Assembly: GCA_964653485.1 (NCBI GenBank) | Contig: CAZZFF010000008.1 | Coordinates: 18,246-82,245, forward strand | Length of the DNA: 64,000 bases | Reading direction: 5' to 3' | Source of the DNA: CAVQND01 sp964653485 | GTDB taxonomy: Bacteria > Verrucomicrobiota > Verrucomicrobiia > Limisphaerales > UBA8199 | Shown here: in pieces, positions 32,406-40,050 of the stretch | Position numbering within the stretch: position 1 is the stretch's first letter | Layout of the letters: the number at the start of each line of letters is the position of its first letter | Program-made: the position numbers and the translations under genes | Notes under the pieces: model-generated | What the model was told of the DNA's origin: nothing | The model's input: only the letters and a program-made list of their open reading frames with translations | Databases searched by the model: none

Positions 32406-35400
32406 ATGACGAACGAACGAAAATGTCCCGACTGTGGCGGTCCCATTCCAGCGGGGGTGCCCGCAGGCTTTTGCCCGCGCTGCGAGATGGCCGGGGCCAT
32501 CGAGCTAACGAGGCCCAGCGAGGCTGGGCCCTTTCCGGGCCGGACGCTGCGGTATTTTGGCGACTACGAACTGCTCGAGGAAATCGCCCGGGGCGGCATG
32601 GGGGTGGTGTATAGGGCCCGGCAGGTCAGCCTGAACCGGATCGTGGCCGTCAAAATGATCCTCGACGGACGGTTAGCGGCGGCCGCGGAGGTCGGGCGCT
32701 TTCGCGCCGAGGCGCGCACCGCCGCCAGCCTGCAACACCCCAACATCGTGCCGATTTACGAGGTTGGCGACCAGGACGGGCAGAACTATTTCTCCATGGA
32801 GTTCGTGGACGGAGCGAACCTGGCCCAAGTCGTGCGGGAGAATCCCCTCCCCGCCGCCCGCGCTGCCGGTTACGTGCGAATCATCGCCGAGGCCATTCAG
32901 TATGCGCACGAGCGCGGGGTGCTGCACCGCGATCTCAAACCCTCCAACGTGCTCATTGATCCCTTCGATCAGCCGCGCGTCACCGATTTCGGGCTGGCCA
33001 AGAGCCTCGGCCGAGACTCGGAGTTGACGCAGACCGGCCAGGTCCTGGGGGCGCCCAGCTTCGTCCCGCCCGAGCAAGCGGCCGGCCGGAAGGAAGACGT
33101 GGGGCCGCACAGCGACGTGTATGCGCTGGGCGCCATTCTCTACCATCTGCTGACCGGACGCCCGCCCTTCGCCGCGGAAACTCTGGCGGCCACCCTCGCC
33201 CAGGTGCTCAACAAGGAGCCGGTCGCCCCGCGCTCGCTCAACGCCACCATCCCCCGCGACCTGGAGACCATCTGCCTGAAGTGCCTGGAGAAAGACCCGC
33301 ACCGCCGTTACCCCACAGCAACGGAACTGGCGGAGGAACTGGGGCGATTCCAGCGCGGCGAGCCGATCCAGGCCCGCCCGGCCGGGCAGGTGGAGAGGGT
33401 CTGGCGTTGGTGCCGCCGGAATCCCGCGCTGGCCGGTTCGTTGGCCACTGCGGTGCTGCTGCTGTTTGCGGGGGTCGTTGCGAGCACCTTGGAGACGCGG
33501 CGCGCCAGGACGGCGGAGCGTGACCAAACGGTTCTGCGCCAGCGCGCGGAGGTGGCCCTGACTCAACTGGAGCTGCAGCACGCCGAGGCTTTGTTCGCGG
33601 CCGGTGATGCACCTCGCGCCGTTGCCCATCTTGCCAGTGTGCTGGCCAGTGGCCGCTCGAATCGGGTGGCGGCTGAACGATTGTTGTCGGCATTAACCTC
33701 TCGCAGCTTACCTCTGCCCTTGGTCGATCTAATCGGGCATGAAGATGGAATCAACTCTGCCAAGTTCAGCCCGGACGGGCTCCGCGTGATTACCGCATCG
33801 GAGGACAAGACGGCGCGGGTGTGGGATGCAAGGACCGGCAAGCCGCTGATCGAGCCGCTCCGGCATGAGGGATCGGTCGCGTCGGCCGAGTTCAGCCCGG
33901 ATGGGCTGCGCGTGGCTACCGCATCCGACGACGATACGGCGCGGGTGTGGGATGCACAGACCGGCAAGCCGCTCACCGAGCCGCTCCGGCATGAGGCCAT
34001 GGTTTCTTCTGCCCGTTTCAGCCCGGATGGGCTCCGGGTGCTCACGGCTTGCGCGAAGACCGCGCAAATATGGGACGCCCAGACCGGCAAGTTGGTCACG
34101 GAGCCGCTCCACCACGACGCGGACGTCGTCTGTGCGCAATTCAGTCCGGACGGGCTCCGGGTAGTTACGGCCTGCGGCTCGCTGGACCAGTGGTTTGACG
34201 GATATGCCCGGGTCTGGGATGCGCAGACCGGCAAACCGGTCACCGAACCGCTCCGGCACGGGGGACCTCTCCTCTCTGCCCAATTCAGTCCGGACGGGCT
34301 CCGGGTAGTTACGGCCTGCGGCTTACCCGACCGAGGGTATGACGGATATGCCCGGGTGTGGGATGCACGGACCGGTAAGCCACTCACCGAACCGCTCCGG
34401 CACGAGGGACCGGTCGCGTCGGCCGAGTTCAGCCCGGATGGGCTGCGAGTGCTGACTGCTTCTCCGGATGGAACGGCGCGGCTGTGGGATGCCCAGACCG
34501 GCAAACCGCTCGCCGAGCCGCTCAAAGACGAGACGCCGCTTGCCTCGGCCCACTTCAGCCAGGATGGGCTCCGAGTGCTTACGAGCTGCCTCATCCTAGG
34601 GACGCTACGGGTGTGGGATGCACGGACCGGCAAACCGCTCACCGAACCGCTCTCGAATGCACGTTACGAGGAAGATCATCCATCAAACAGCATGGATTGT
34701 TTGAGCTACAGCTCAGCCCAGTTCAGCCCCGATGGCCTGCGGGTGGTCACGTTCTTCGACAGCGCGGCGAGGGTTTGGGACGTGGGGACAGGAGAGTCGC
34801 TCACCGAGACGGTTCGGCATGGAGAGGACATCAAGTCTTCTCAGTTGAGCCCGGATGGTCTGCGGGTGCTCACGGTTTCCAGCGAGACGGCGCGGGTGTG
34901 GGATGCCCAGACCGGCAAACCGCTGACGGAACCGCTCCGTCATGCACAGGGGCCTGCATCTGCCCGTTTCAGCCCGGATGGGCTGCGGGTCATTACGGTT
35001 TCCATCGCCGGGACCCTGCGGGCGTGGGATGCCCAGACCGGCAATGCGCTCACCGAGCCGCCTCGGCCTGAAACCGAGGTTCCCTTAGCGCTCCAGCTTC
35101 TAAGGGATCCTCCGGATCTCCTCAGCCCGGGTCGGGCGCGCGTGCTGGCCAGTCCGGATGGGTTGCGGGTGCTGACCGTATCCTCCAACCTCACGCGGGT
35201 GTGGGAAATGAGTTTTGGCCCAACGCCTGTGCCCCCGTGGCTGCCGGAACTGGCGGTGAGCGCGGTGGGCAAGAGGCTCACCGGAGCTGCCGTCCCTCAG
35301 CGGGTCCCGGCAGCAGAATTCCTGAAGCTCAAGGCGCAATTGCGCCTGGCTTCCCCTGCGAACCACTACACTCGCTGGGCAGAGTGGTTCTGTGCCGACC

Positions 35401-35702
35401 GTGGCACTCGCACCATTTCTCCTTTCTCCAATATTACGGTGCCGGAGTATGTCCAACACCGCATCCAGGAGGACAGTCTGGAAAGCCTGAGAGAAGCCGC
35501 GCTACTGTCGCCCACGAACGGCCTGGCCTTTGCTCGACTGGCGCGCGCGGTTGTTGCCCAAGAGCGTCATGACAACCCGCATTGGCTTGGGGAGGCTGAT
35601 TTCTACAGCCGCCATGCTGCCAGACTGTCGCCGAACGACACCGAGGTCCAAGAAATCCGAGGCGAGGTCGAGCAAGCGGTGAAAGGGGCCACCAAGCCAT
35701 GA
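32406..35702 (+). CDS. serine/threonine protein kinase with WD40 propeller
   Basis: A 1098-residue membrane kinase. An N-terminal zinc ribbon (CPDCGG...FCPRCE, residues 7-28) is followed by a Hanks-type kinase domain with G-loop IARGGMGVVY (60-69), K83, HRDLKPSN (174-181) and DFG (194-196). A TM helix lies near 338-358, then a C-terminal propeller of about 11 repeats, most carrying FSPDGLRV and A-R-V-W-D-A-x-T-G-K-P-L-T-E-P-L. A helical TPR-like tail ends the protein. All catalytic residues are present. The repeats are very alike, which points to recent amplification. The upstream sigma factor is the likely partner or target. Confidence 0.93.
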   Translation: MTNERKCPDCGGPIPAGVPAGFCPRCEMAGAIELTRPSEAGPFPGRTLRYFGDYELLEEIARGGMGVVYRARQVSLNRIVAVKMILDGRLAAAAEVGRFRAEARTAASLQHPNIVPIYEVGDQDGQNYFSMEFVDGANLAQVVRENPLPAARAAGYVRIIAEAIQYAHERGVLHRDLKPSNVLIDPFDQPRVTDFGLAKSLGRDSELTQTGQVLGAPSFVPPEQAAGRKEDVGPHSDVYALGAILYHLLTGRPPFAAETLAATLAQVLNKEPVAPRSLNATIPRDLETICLKCLEKDPHRRYPTATELAEELGRFQRGEPIQARPAGQVERVWRWCRRNPALAGSLATAVLLLFAGVVASTLETRRARTAERDQTVLRQRAEVALTQLELQHAEALFAAGDAPRAVAHLASVLASGRSNRVAAERLLSALTSRSLPLPLVDLIGHEDGINSAKFSPDGLRVITASEDKTARVWDARTGKPLIEPLRHEGSVASAEFSPDGLRVATASDDDTARVWDAQTGKPLTEPLRHEAMVSSARFSPDGLRVLTACAKTAQIWDAQTGKLVTEPLHHDADVVCAQFSPDGLRVVTACGSLDQWFDGYARVWDAQTGKPVTEPLRHGGPLLSAQFSPDGLRVVTACGLPDRGYDGYARVWDARTGKPLTEPLRHEGPVASAEFSPDGLRVLTASPDGTARLWDAQTGKPLAEPLKDETPLASAHFSQDGLRVLTSCLILGTLRVWDARTGKPLTEPLSNARYEEDHPSNSMDCLSYSSAQFSPDGLRVVTFFDSAARVWDVGTGESLTETVRHGEDIKSSQLSPDGLRVLTVSSETARVWDAQTGKPLTEPLRHAQGPASARFSPDGLRVITVSIAGTLRAWDAQTGNALTEPPRPETEVPLALQLLRDPPDLLSPGRARVLASPDGLRVLTVSSNLTRVWEMSFGPTPVPPWLPELAVSAVGKRLTGAAVPQRVPAAEFLKLKAQLRLASPANHYTRWAEWFCADRGTRTISPFSNITVPEYVQHRIQEDSLESLREAALLSPTNGLAFARLARAVVAQERHDNPHWLGEADFYSRHAARLSPNDTEVQEIRGEVEQAVKGATKP

Positions 35703-35788
35703 AGCCCCTGCGGTCCGCCAACAAAGCGGCATTCGGAAATCTCGCAATCGCGGGGGGACTGCCAGGACGGATCGACTTTACCACATAT

Positions 35789-35899
35789 ATGAGAAGAACA
35801 TGGCCCTTCCTTTTAGGCTTCCTGCTGTGGGCGGCACCGGCAGCGCGAGCCCAATTCGATTACGACGCCACGGCGGCCATGAGTAGCACGCTTTGCTAG
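35789..35899 (+). pseudogene. N-terminal fragment of a secreted protein gene
   Basis: ATG 35789 begins a good signal peptide (MRRTWPFLLGFLLWAAPAARA) followed by QFDYDATAAM and a stop after 36 codons. The N-terminus A-Q-F-D-Y-D looks like the start of a larger exported protein, so this is probably a remnant after deletion. The frame also extends upstream to the kinase stop (35699) but without conservation. No continuing frame was found downstream before the next gene. Confidence 0.5.
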
Positions 35900-36049
35900 A
35901 GAAGTTGCGCCTTCATATCATACGAACGCAAACGCTTCGAGACCGAAAGAACCCACCCGCGCAGCGTCAAAACCGCCGACGCGGCAAAAAGGCACATTCC
36001 TGCTATCAGTCGCGGCACAAAAGCAAATCAATCAGTATTGACAGACACC

Positions 36050-37960
36050 ATGAAAACACAAACTCATCACAAAATGATTACCTGGCTTGGCGCGCTGGCG
36101 CTGGCCGTCGCGTATGAACAGGCTCGCGCCGTGGATTTCCACGTCGCCACCGCGCAGGACCTCCAAAATGCCCTCACTCTGGCCGCCGGCAACAGCGCAG
36201 ACAACAACATCTACCTGGCCGCCGGCTACTACGAGGGCAACTTCAATTACAACAGTTCCGAGGCAAACAACCTAACTCTGTTGCCGGAGCCAGGCATCAC
36301 GAACACCGACATCACCATCGACGGCGCGGGCGTCACAAGCGGCCTGTGCATTTCCAGTTCCGCCGTGAGCAACACTATCACCATCCAGGACATCAGTTTC
36401 GCGATTAACTGCGGCAACGTTAACACCTCCGCTGAGATCTCCGCATTGTGGGTTGCGGCTGGGAGTCAGGCGGCAATATCAGTTAGCGGTTGTGATTTTC
36501 TTGGAACTCCCGGAGGCAGCGGGGACGGCTTCCAGGTGGTCTCCGGCCTGAACCTGACCGTAAACGGATGCACTTTTGAGGGGGCGGGGTACGGTATTGA
36601 CGATGGCGGACTGGGTATGGTTGTTGGTGAGGCATCGGATTCTGAGAGCTTCAAGGGAGATATTACTGTGCAGAACTGTGCGTTCACAACGAATTATGTC
36701 GCAGGTCTTTCAATAGGATTTGCAAACTCGATCTCCATTTCAAACAACATTTTTAGCGGAAACGGGTGTTCAGGTTTCGGCGGAGGGGCCGCTGCGTCGA
36801 TAAACGCATCCGCTAATACTTTCGACGGCAACGGTCATGGATTTCAGCCTAACGGGGGTGCTAATATTTGGAACACTCCCATAGTGGCCTTCACGGGCAA
36901 CACCTTCACTACGAACGCCGGCTCTGGCGGCCTTTCGGTTCACACGGCCATGGGCGTGACCCTCACCGGCAACACGTTCATAGGCAATGACGCATGGCCG
37001 GGATGCGGGGGTGCGGTTACCGTGGTCGGTCAAACTGACGGAGGTGGGGATTCCAGTGCGACCAATCTCACAGTTACGAGCAATGACTTCATTGGTAATT
37101 CAGCCGGCGCAGGTGGGGGCGCCGTTTACGCGCTTCTGGCCGGTGCGACTGTAAACATCCAGGCAAACACGTTCGAAGGGAACGTAGCCGGCGGTGCAGG
37201 TGGCGGAGCGCTTTACCTAACTGCCCCGATCGTGACGCTTTCGGATAATCTGCTGGCAGGGAATATCAACAGCAGCGATTCCTCGACCGGCGGAGGTATT
37301 TGGGTAAATCCGTGGTTGGAACTGTCCCTTATCAACAATACAATCACAGCCAACATCTCTGCCGACGGTGGTGGTGGCGTTGCGGTGGTGAGCGGTTCCG
37401 GGACGGTGCTGAACGTCTTCAACAACATCATCTGGGGTAATTCGGGCGGACCCGGCGCCGACGTTTGGATGGGCGGAACAGGGGGGGAACAGGTGTTCTC
37501 CAATAATGACGCTCATGACATCTTCGGGGTCTCGGATCTCTTCGGGAGCGGCCTTGATGTTAACCCTCAGTTCGTTGACCCGGAGAACGGAGATTACCAT
37601 CTGCAAAGCGGCTCACCATGCATTGATGCCGGCACCAACGGCGCGCTCTTTTTACCCGCGGCGGATCTTGACGGCAATCCCCGCACTCTGGGCGGCATGG
37701 TGGACCTTGGCTGTTACGAACTCGGCGCAGCCACCCCGGCCCCGGTCGTCATAAGCCTGAGTGTATCTCCCGGGGGTGGGATCCTCCTCAGTTGGGCGAG
37801 CTCGGCTGGGGCTAGCTACACCGTCCAAAAGTCCTCCGATTTGAAGCAAGGTTTTCAGGACCTGATCTCTGCTCTGCCCTCAACTCCGCCCGTAAACACA
37901 TATTCTGACGCCTTCGACGCGAGTGCGACCTGCGCGTTCTACCGGATCCTTGTTCAGTAG
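36050..37960 (+). CDS. secreted parallel beta-helix protein with C-terminal F-Y-R module
   Basis: A 636-residue exported protein: signal peptide to about residue 27 (ending EQARA), then many short right-handed beta-helix repeats with N-x-F/I-x-G-N motifs (ISNNIFSGNGCSG, FTGNTFTTNAGSG, LTGNTFIGND, IQANTFEGN). Near residue 490-525 it reads FVDPENGDYHLQSGSPCIDAGTN, as in choice-of-anchor Q proteins. The last 70 residues form a separate module (SYTVQKSSDLKQGF, ending CAFYRILVQ) shared with other proteins in this window. It could be a polysaccharide-binding or adhesive surface protein; no lyase active site was identified. Confidence 0.8.
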   Translation: MKTQTHHKMITWLGALALAVAYEQARAVDFHVATAQDLQNALTLAAGNSADNNIYLAAGYYEGNFNYNSSEANNLTLLPEPGITNTDITIDGAGVTSGLCISSSAVSNTITIQDISFAINCGNVNTSAEISALWVAAGSQAAISVSGCDFLGTPGGSGDGFQVVSGLNLTVNGCTFEGAGYGIDDGGLGMVVGEASDSESFKGDITVQNCAFTTNYVAGLSIGFANSISISNNIFSGNGCSGFGGGAAASINASANTFDGNGHGFQPNGGANIWNTPIVAFTGNTFTTNAGSGGLSVHTAMGVTLTGNTFIGNDAWPGCGGAVTVVGQTDGGGDSSATNLTVTSNDFIGNSAGAGGGAVYALLAGATVNIQANTFEGNVAGGAGGGALYLTAPIVTLSDNLLAGNINSSDSSTGGGIWVNPWLELSLINNTITANISADGGGGVAVVSGSGTVLNVFNNIIWGNSGGPGADVWMGGTGGEQVFSNNDAHDIFGVSDLFGSGLDVNPQFVDPENGDYHLQSGSPCIDAGTNGALFLPAADLDGNPRTLGGMVDLGCYELGAATPAPVVISLSVSPGGGILLSWASSAGASYTVQKSSDLKQGFQDLISALPSTPPVNTYSDAFDASATCAFYRILVQ

Positions 37961-38195
37961 CGCCAGGCCAGTTCAGGCGCGTAGTGGCCAAGGTCGTGTA
38001 AGAATCATTGCGCCGACTCACTTAGCGCCTGACCGAAAACAACTTACCGAAGTGCCCTGACCCATAAACCCAAGGAAGGCGCGACGAACAAGCTCTCCAG
38101 TGAAAAACGACTGCCGCACTTTGTGGACGTTATCTGTGGACGGGCCCGTAGAAGACCCGGAAGAACCGGCAAGAAATACAAACAAGTAGCTTATC

Positions 38196-38762
38196 ATGAA
38201 AGCCATTACACTGTCTCTGCTGGCGGCGCTTAACCCACTGACCGCTCGTGGCCTTGCGCTGCTCATGCCGGTCGCGATTCTCGCTTCAGGTTGCTCATCC
38301 TATGATGTTACTAGGGAGGGGTTGATGCACAATCCACAAATCATCGCTATTCAAGGCCAAATGTCGGAAGAGAAGGCTTTGGCGGTCTTGCGCCGCCAGA
38401 TTGATAGAGGACAAGGAGCCGGGTTTCGAGCAAATGGATACTCCGTTTCGATGGGAGACAATGGATACTCCATTTCCGTCGACCGGTCCGGCTTTGTAAT
38501 TAAGCGTGCTCTCCGAATACCCGATGGTACCGGCTTTACCTTTATTCCACTTCCCGCACTCGTTTCCCTTCACGTCCCCGGAACTCCCCTTCCCGACAGG
38601 ACTGTTGCGTTCGCCGATGTCAAAAACGTCCACTTTTTGATTAAGTTCTACCACCTGTATGCGAGCGACGGTGTTTTTTGGGTGTTCAACTTGACCAGTA
38701 AAGATAAGAATGAGTTTCTGGCCGCATTGTTTTTCCTTTGCCCGAATATCCAAGGCCATTGA
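38196..38762 (+). CDS. predicted lipoprotein of unknown function
   Basis: A 188-residue protein with an N-terminal hydrophobic segment and lipobox ILASGC (C33), so it is probably lipid-anchored. The signal region is longer than usual. The mature part contains the near-duplicate pair NGYSVSMGDNGYSISVDRSG and a C-terminal FWVFNLTSKDKNEFLAALFF. No family was recognised. Codon use looks less GC-biased than its neighbours, which may hint at transfer. Confidence 0.6.
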   Translation: MKAITLSLLAALNPLTARGLALLMPVAILASGCSSYDVTREGLMHNPQIIAIQGQMSEEKALAVLRRQIDRGQGAGFRANGYSVSMGDNGYSISVDRSGFVIKRALRIPDGTGFTFIPLPALVSLHVPGTPLPDRTVAFADVKNVHFLIKFYHLYASDGVFWVFNLTSKDKNEFLAALFFLCPNIQGH

Positions 38763-39364
38763 ACGCGATCCGGCATTCATTCCGGTTTATTATCTTGCAG
38801 GAAACGTTCATTCCGCAGTCGCAACGCGACAAGGGGTCAGCCATGAATGGCGCTTTCAACAAAGGGTGACCTGCGTCCTTGCAGGGCGCAACAGGAGAAT
38901 AGGGCGGGCTTTCCCAGGGCGGCGCTTCGCTTGCCGGGGCTGTGCTACACAACCCCTTTGGGGTTGGGGCGGGGGGCTTCGCACGAGCTTGGGGCGCGTG
39001 AGGCGAGCAGGGTTTTCGACCGCGCAGGGCATCCGGCAACGCCGGAGGCCGCCCGAGGCAACGGGGCGTCGTGCGCCCGCCGTCGCTCGCGAGGGCGCGA
39101 GCCACGTCGCAGCCGACCTCGCCCCGCTCTGGTTTCGCCGAGTGAAACAGAAGCAGGCTCTGCTCAGGAGCAACCTGCCGATGGATAACTGGATGAGGGC
39201 GACGAAACGCCGTCGGCCAACGCCGGGGAGGGCAAGATCCTCCCGGGCCAATCGGGCAGACCCTGTTTCAGAGCCCTCTCACGGCTCAAAAGGATTCCCG
39301 AACGGTGCGCAAAAACAGCCCTGAAACCCCAATCACCCTTCCGCCAACCCGCCTTGCTCAGTCC
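38763..39364. other. gene-free GC-rich region
   Basis: About 600 bp without a credible gene. It contains a short palindrome AACCCCTTTGGGGTT (near 38957-38971) and the words GCGCTTCGCTTGCC that also occur in the core of the mobile element. Overlapping open frames on both strands reflect high GC only. Confidence 0.45.
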
Positions 39365-39784
39365 TCAGGTCACTGCTTTCTTCACGAGCGCAACGATCCT
39401 TGCCTCTTCGGCGGCGGTCAACTTCTTGAGGGCGAAGGCGGTCGGCCACATGCCGCCTTCGTCCAGGTTTGCTTCGTGCATGAAGCCGAACGTGGCGTAC
39501 CTCGTCTTGAACTTCTGCGCGCTTTGGAAGAAGCAGACGATCTTGCCGTTCTTGGCATACGCGGGCATGCCGTACCAGAGTCTGGGCGAGAGGACTGGCG
39601 CGTTGGCTTTGATGATCGCATGGAGCCGCTCGGCGATCGAGCGATCCGGTCCCGGCATCGTGGCAACCTTGGCGAGCAAGGCGCTTTCCCCGTCCGCCGT
39701 TTCCGCGTGCGGTCCGCGGCGGGGCGCCGCCTTCTTCGCGGCCGTCTTAGTGGTGCTCTTGGCACTTTGGATATTGTCGGTCAT
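39365..39784 (-). CDS. DUF1801 (YdhG-like) domain protein
   Basis: A 139-residue protein with a lysine/alanine-rich N-terminus (STTKTAAKKAAPRRG) and a DUF1801-like body: AERLHAIIKANAPVLSPRLWYGMPAYAKNGKIVCFFQ, then a strand F-K-T-R-Y-A-T-F-G-F. The W-x-G-M-P-A-Y motif is the family hallmark; biochemical function is not known. ATG 39784 has AAAGGGA seven bases upstream, better than ATG 39790, which nearly touches it. The frame is open much further upstream but unconserved. Confidence 0.82.
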   Translation of the reverse strand: MTDNIQSAKSTTKTAAKKAAPRRGPHAETADGESALLAKVATMPGPDRSIAERLHAIIKANAPVLSPRLWYGMPAYAKNGKIVCFFQSAQKFKTRYATFGFMHEANLDEGGMWPTAFALKKLTAAEEARIVALVKKAVT

Positions 39785-39907
39785 TGTCATTCCCTTTCGT
39801 TCATTAACGTTCCTTTTGTTGAATATGCCATCGAGCAAAGGCAAAGGAAACCGCGCCAATGAAGTCACCTTGGCGCGCGTGAGACGGAGTCGGGTTTTCG
39901 TCCGGGG

Positions 39908-39944
39908 CCAAAGCGGTGTCGCGCTTCGCTTGCCACCGCACTCC
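39908..39944. repeat. isolated core of the MITE-like element
   Basis: A 37-base block starting CCAAAGCGGTGTCGCGCTTC and ending CCACCGCACTCC. It is identical to the complement of 2670-2706 and differs by one base from 61489-61525. Flanks do not match the full element. The block contains GCGGTG and CACCGC, which can form a hairpin. Confidence 0.75.
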
Positions 39945-40050
39945 CTAGCAAATGGGCCGGCGCCACGGTCTCCTTGATCGAAAGCATCGCCTTTCCGGGG
40001 AGACTGGCTTATAGTTCCCAGCATGAGGCCGAGCAACCTATAAGACGGGC

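Noticed and set aside
35699..35788. Coding extension of the secreted fragment back to the kinase stop
   Set aside because: The 30 upstream codons have no signal-like or conserved features, and the true signal peptide begins at 35789.
38763..39364. Several overlapping long open frames in the GC-rich gap
   Set aside because: They overlap on both strands, lack start signals and show arginine/proline-rich composition typical of GC-driven chance frames.
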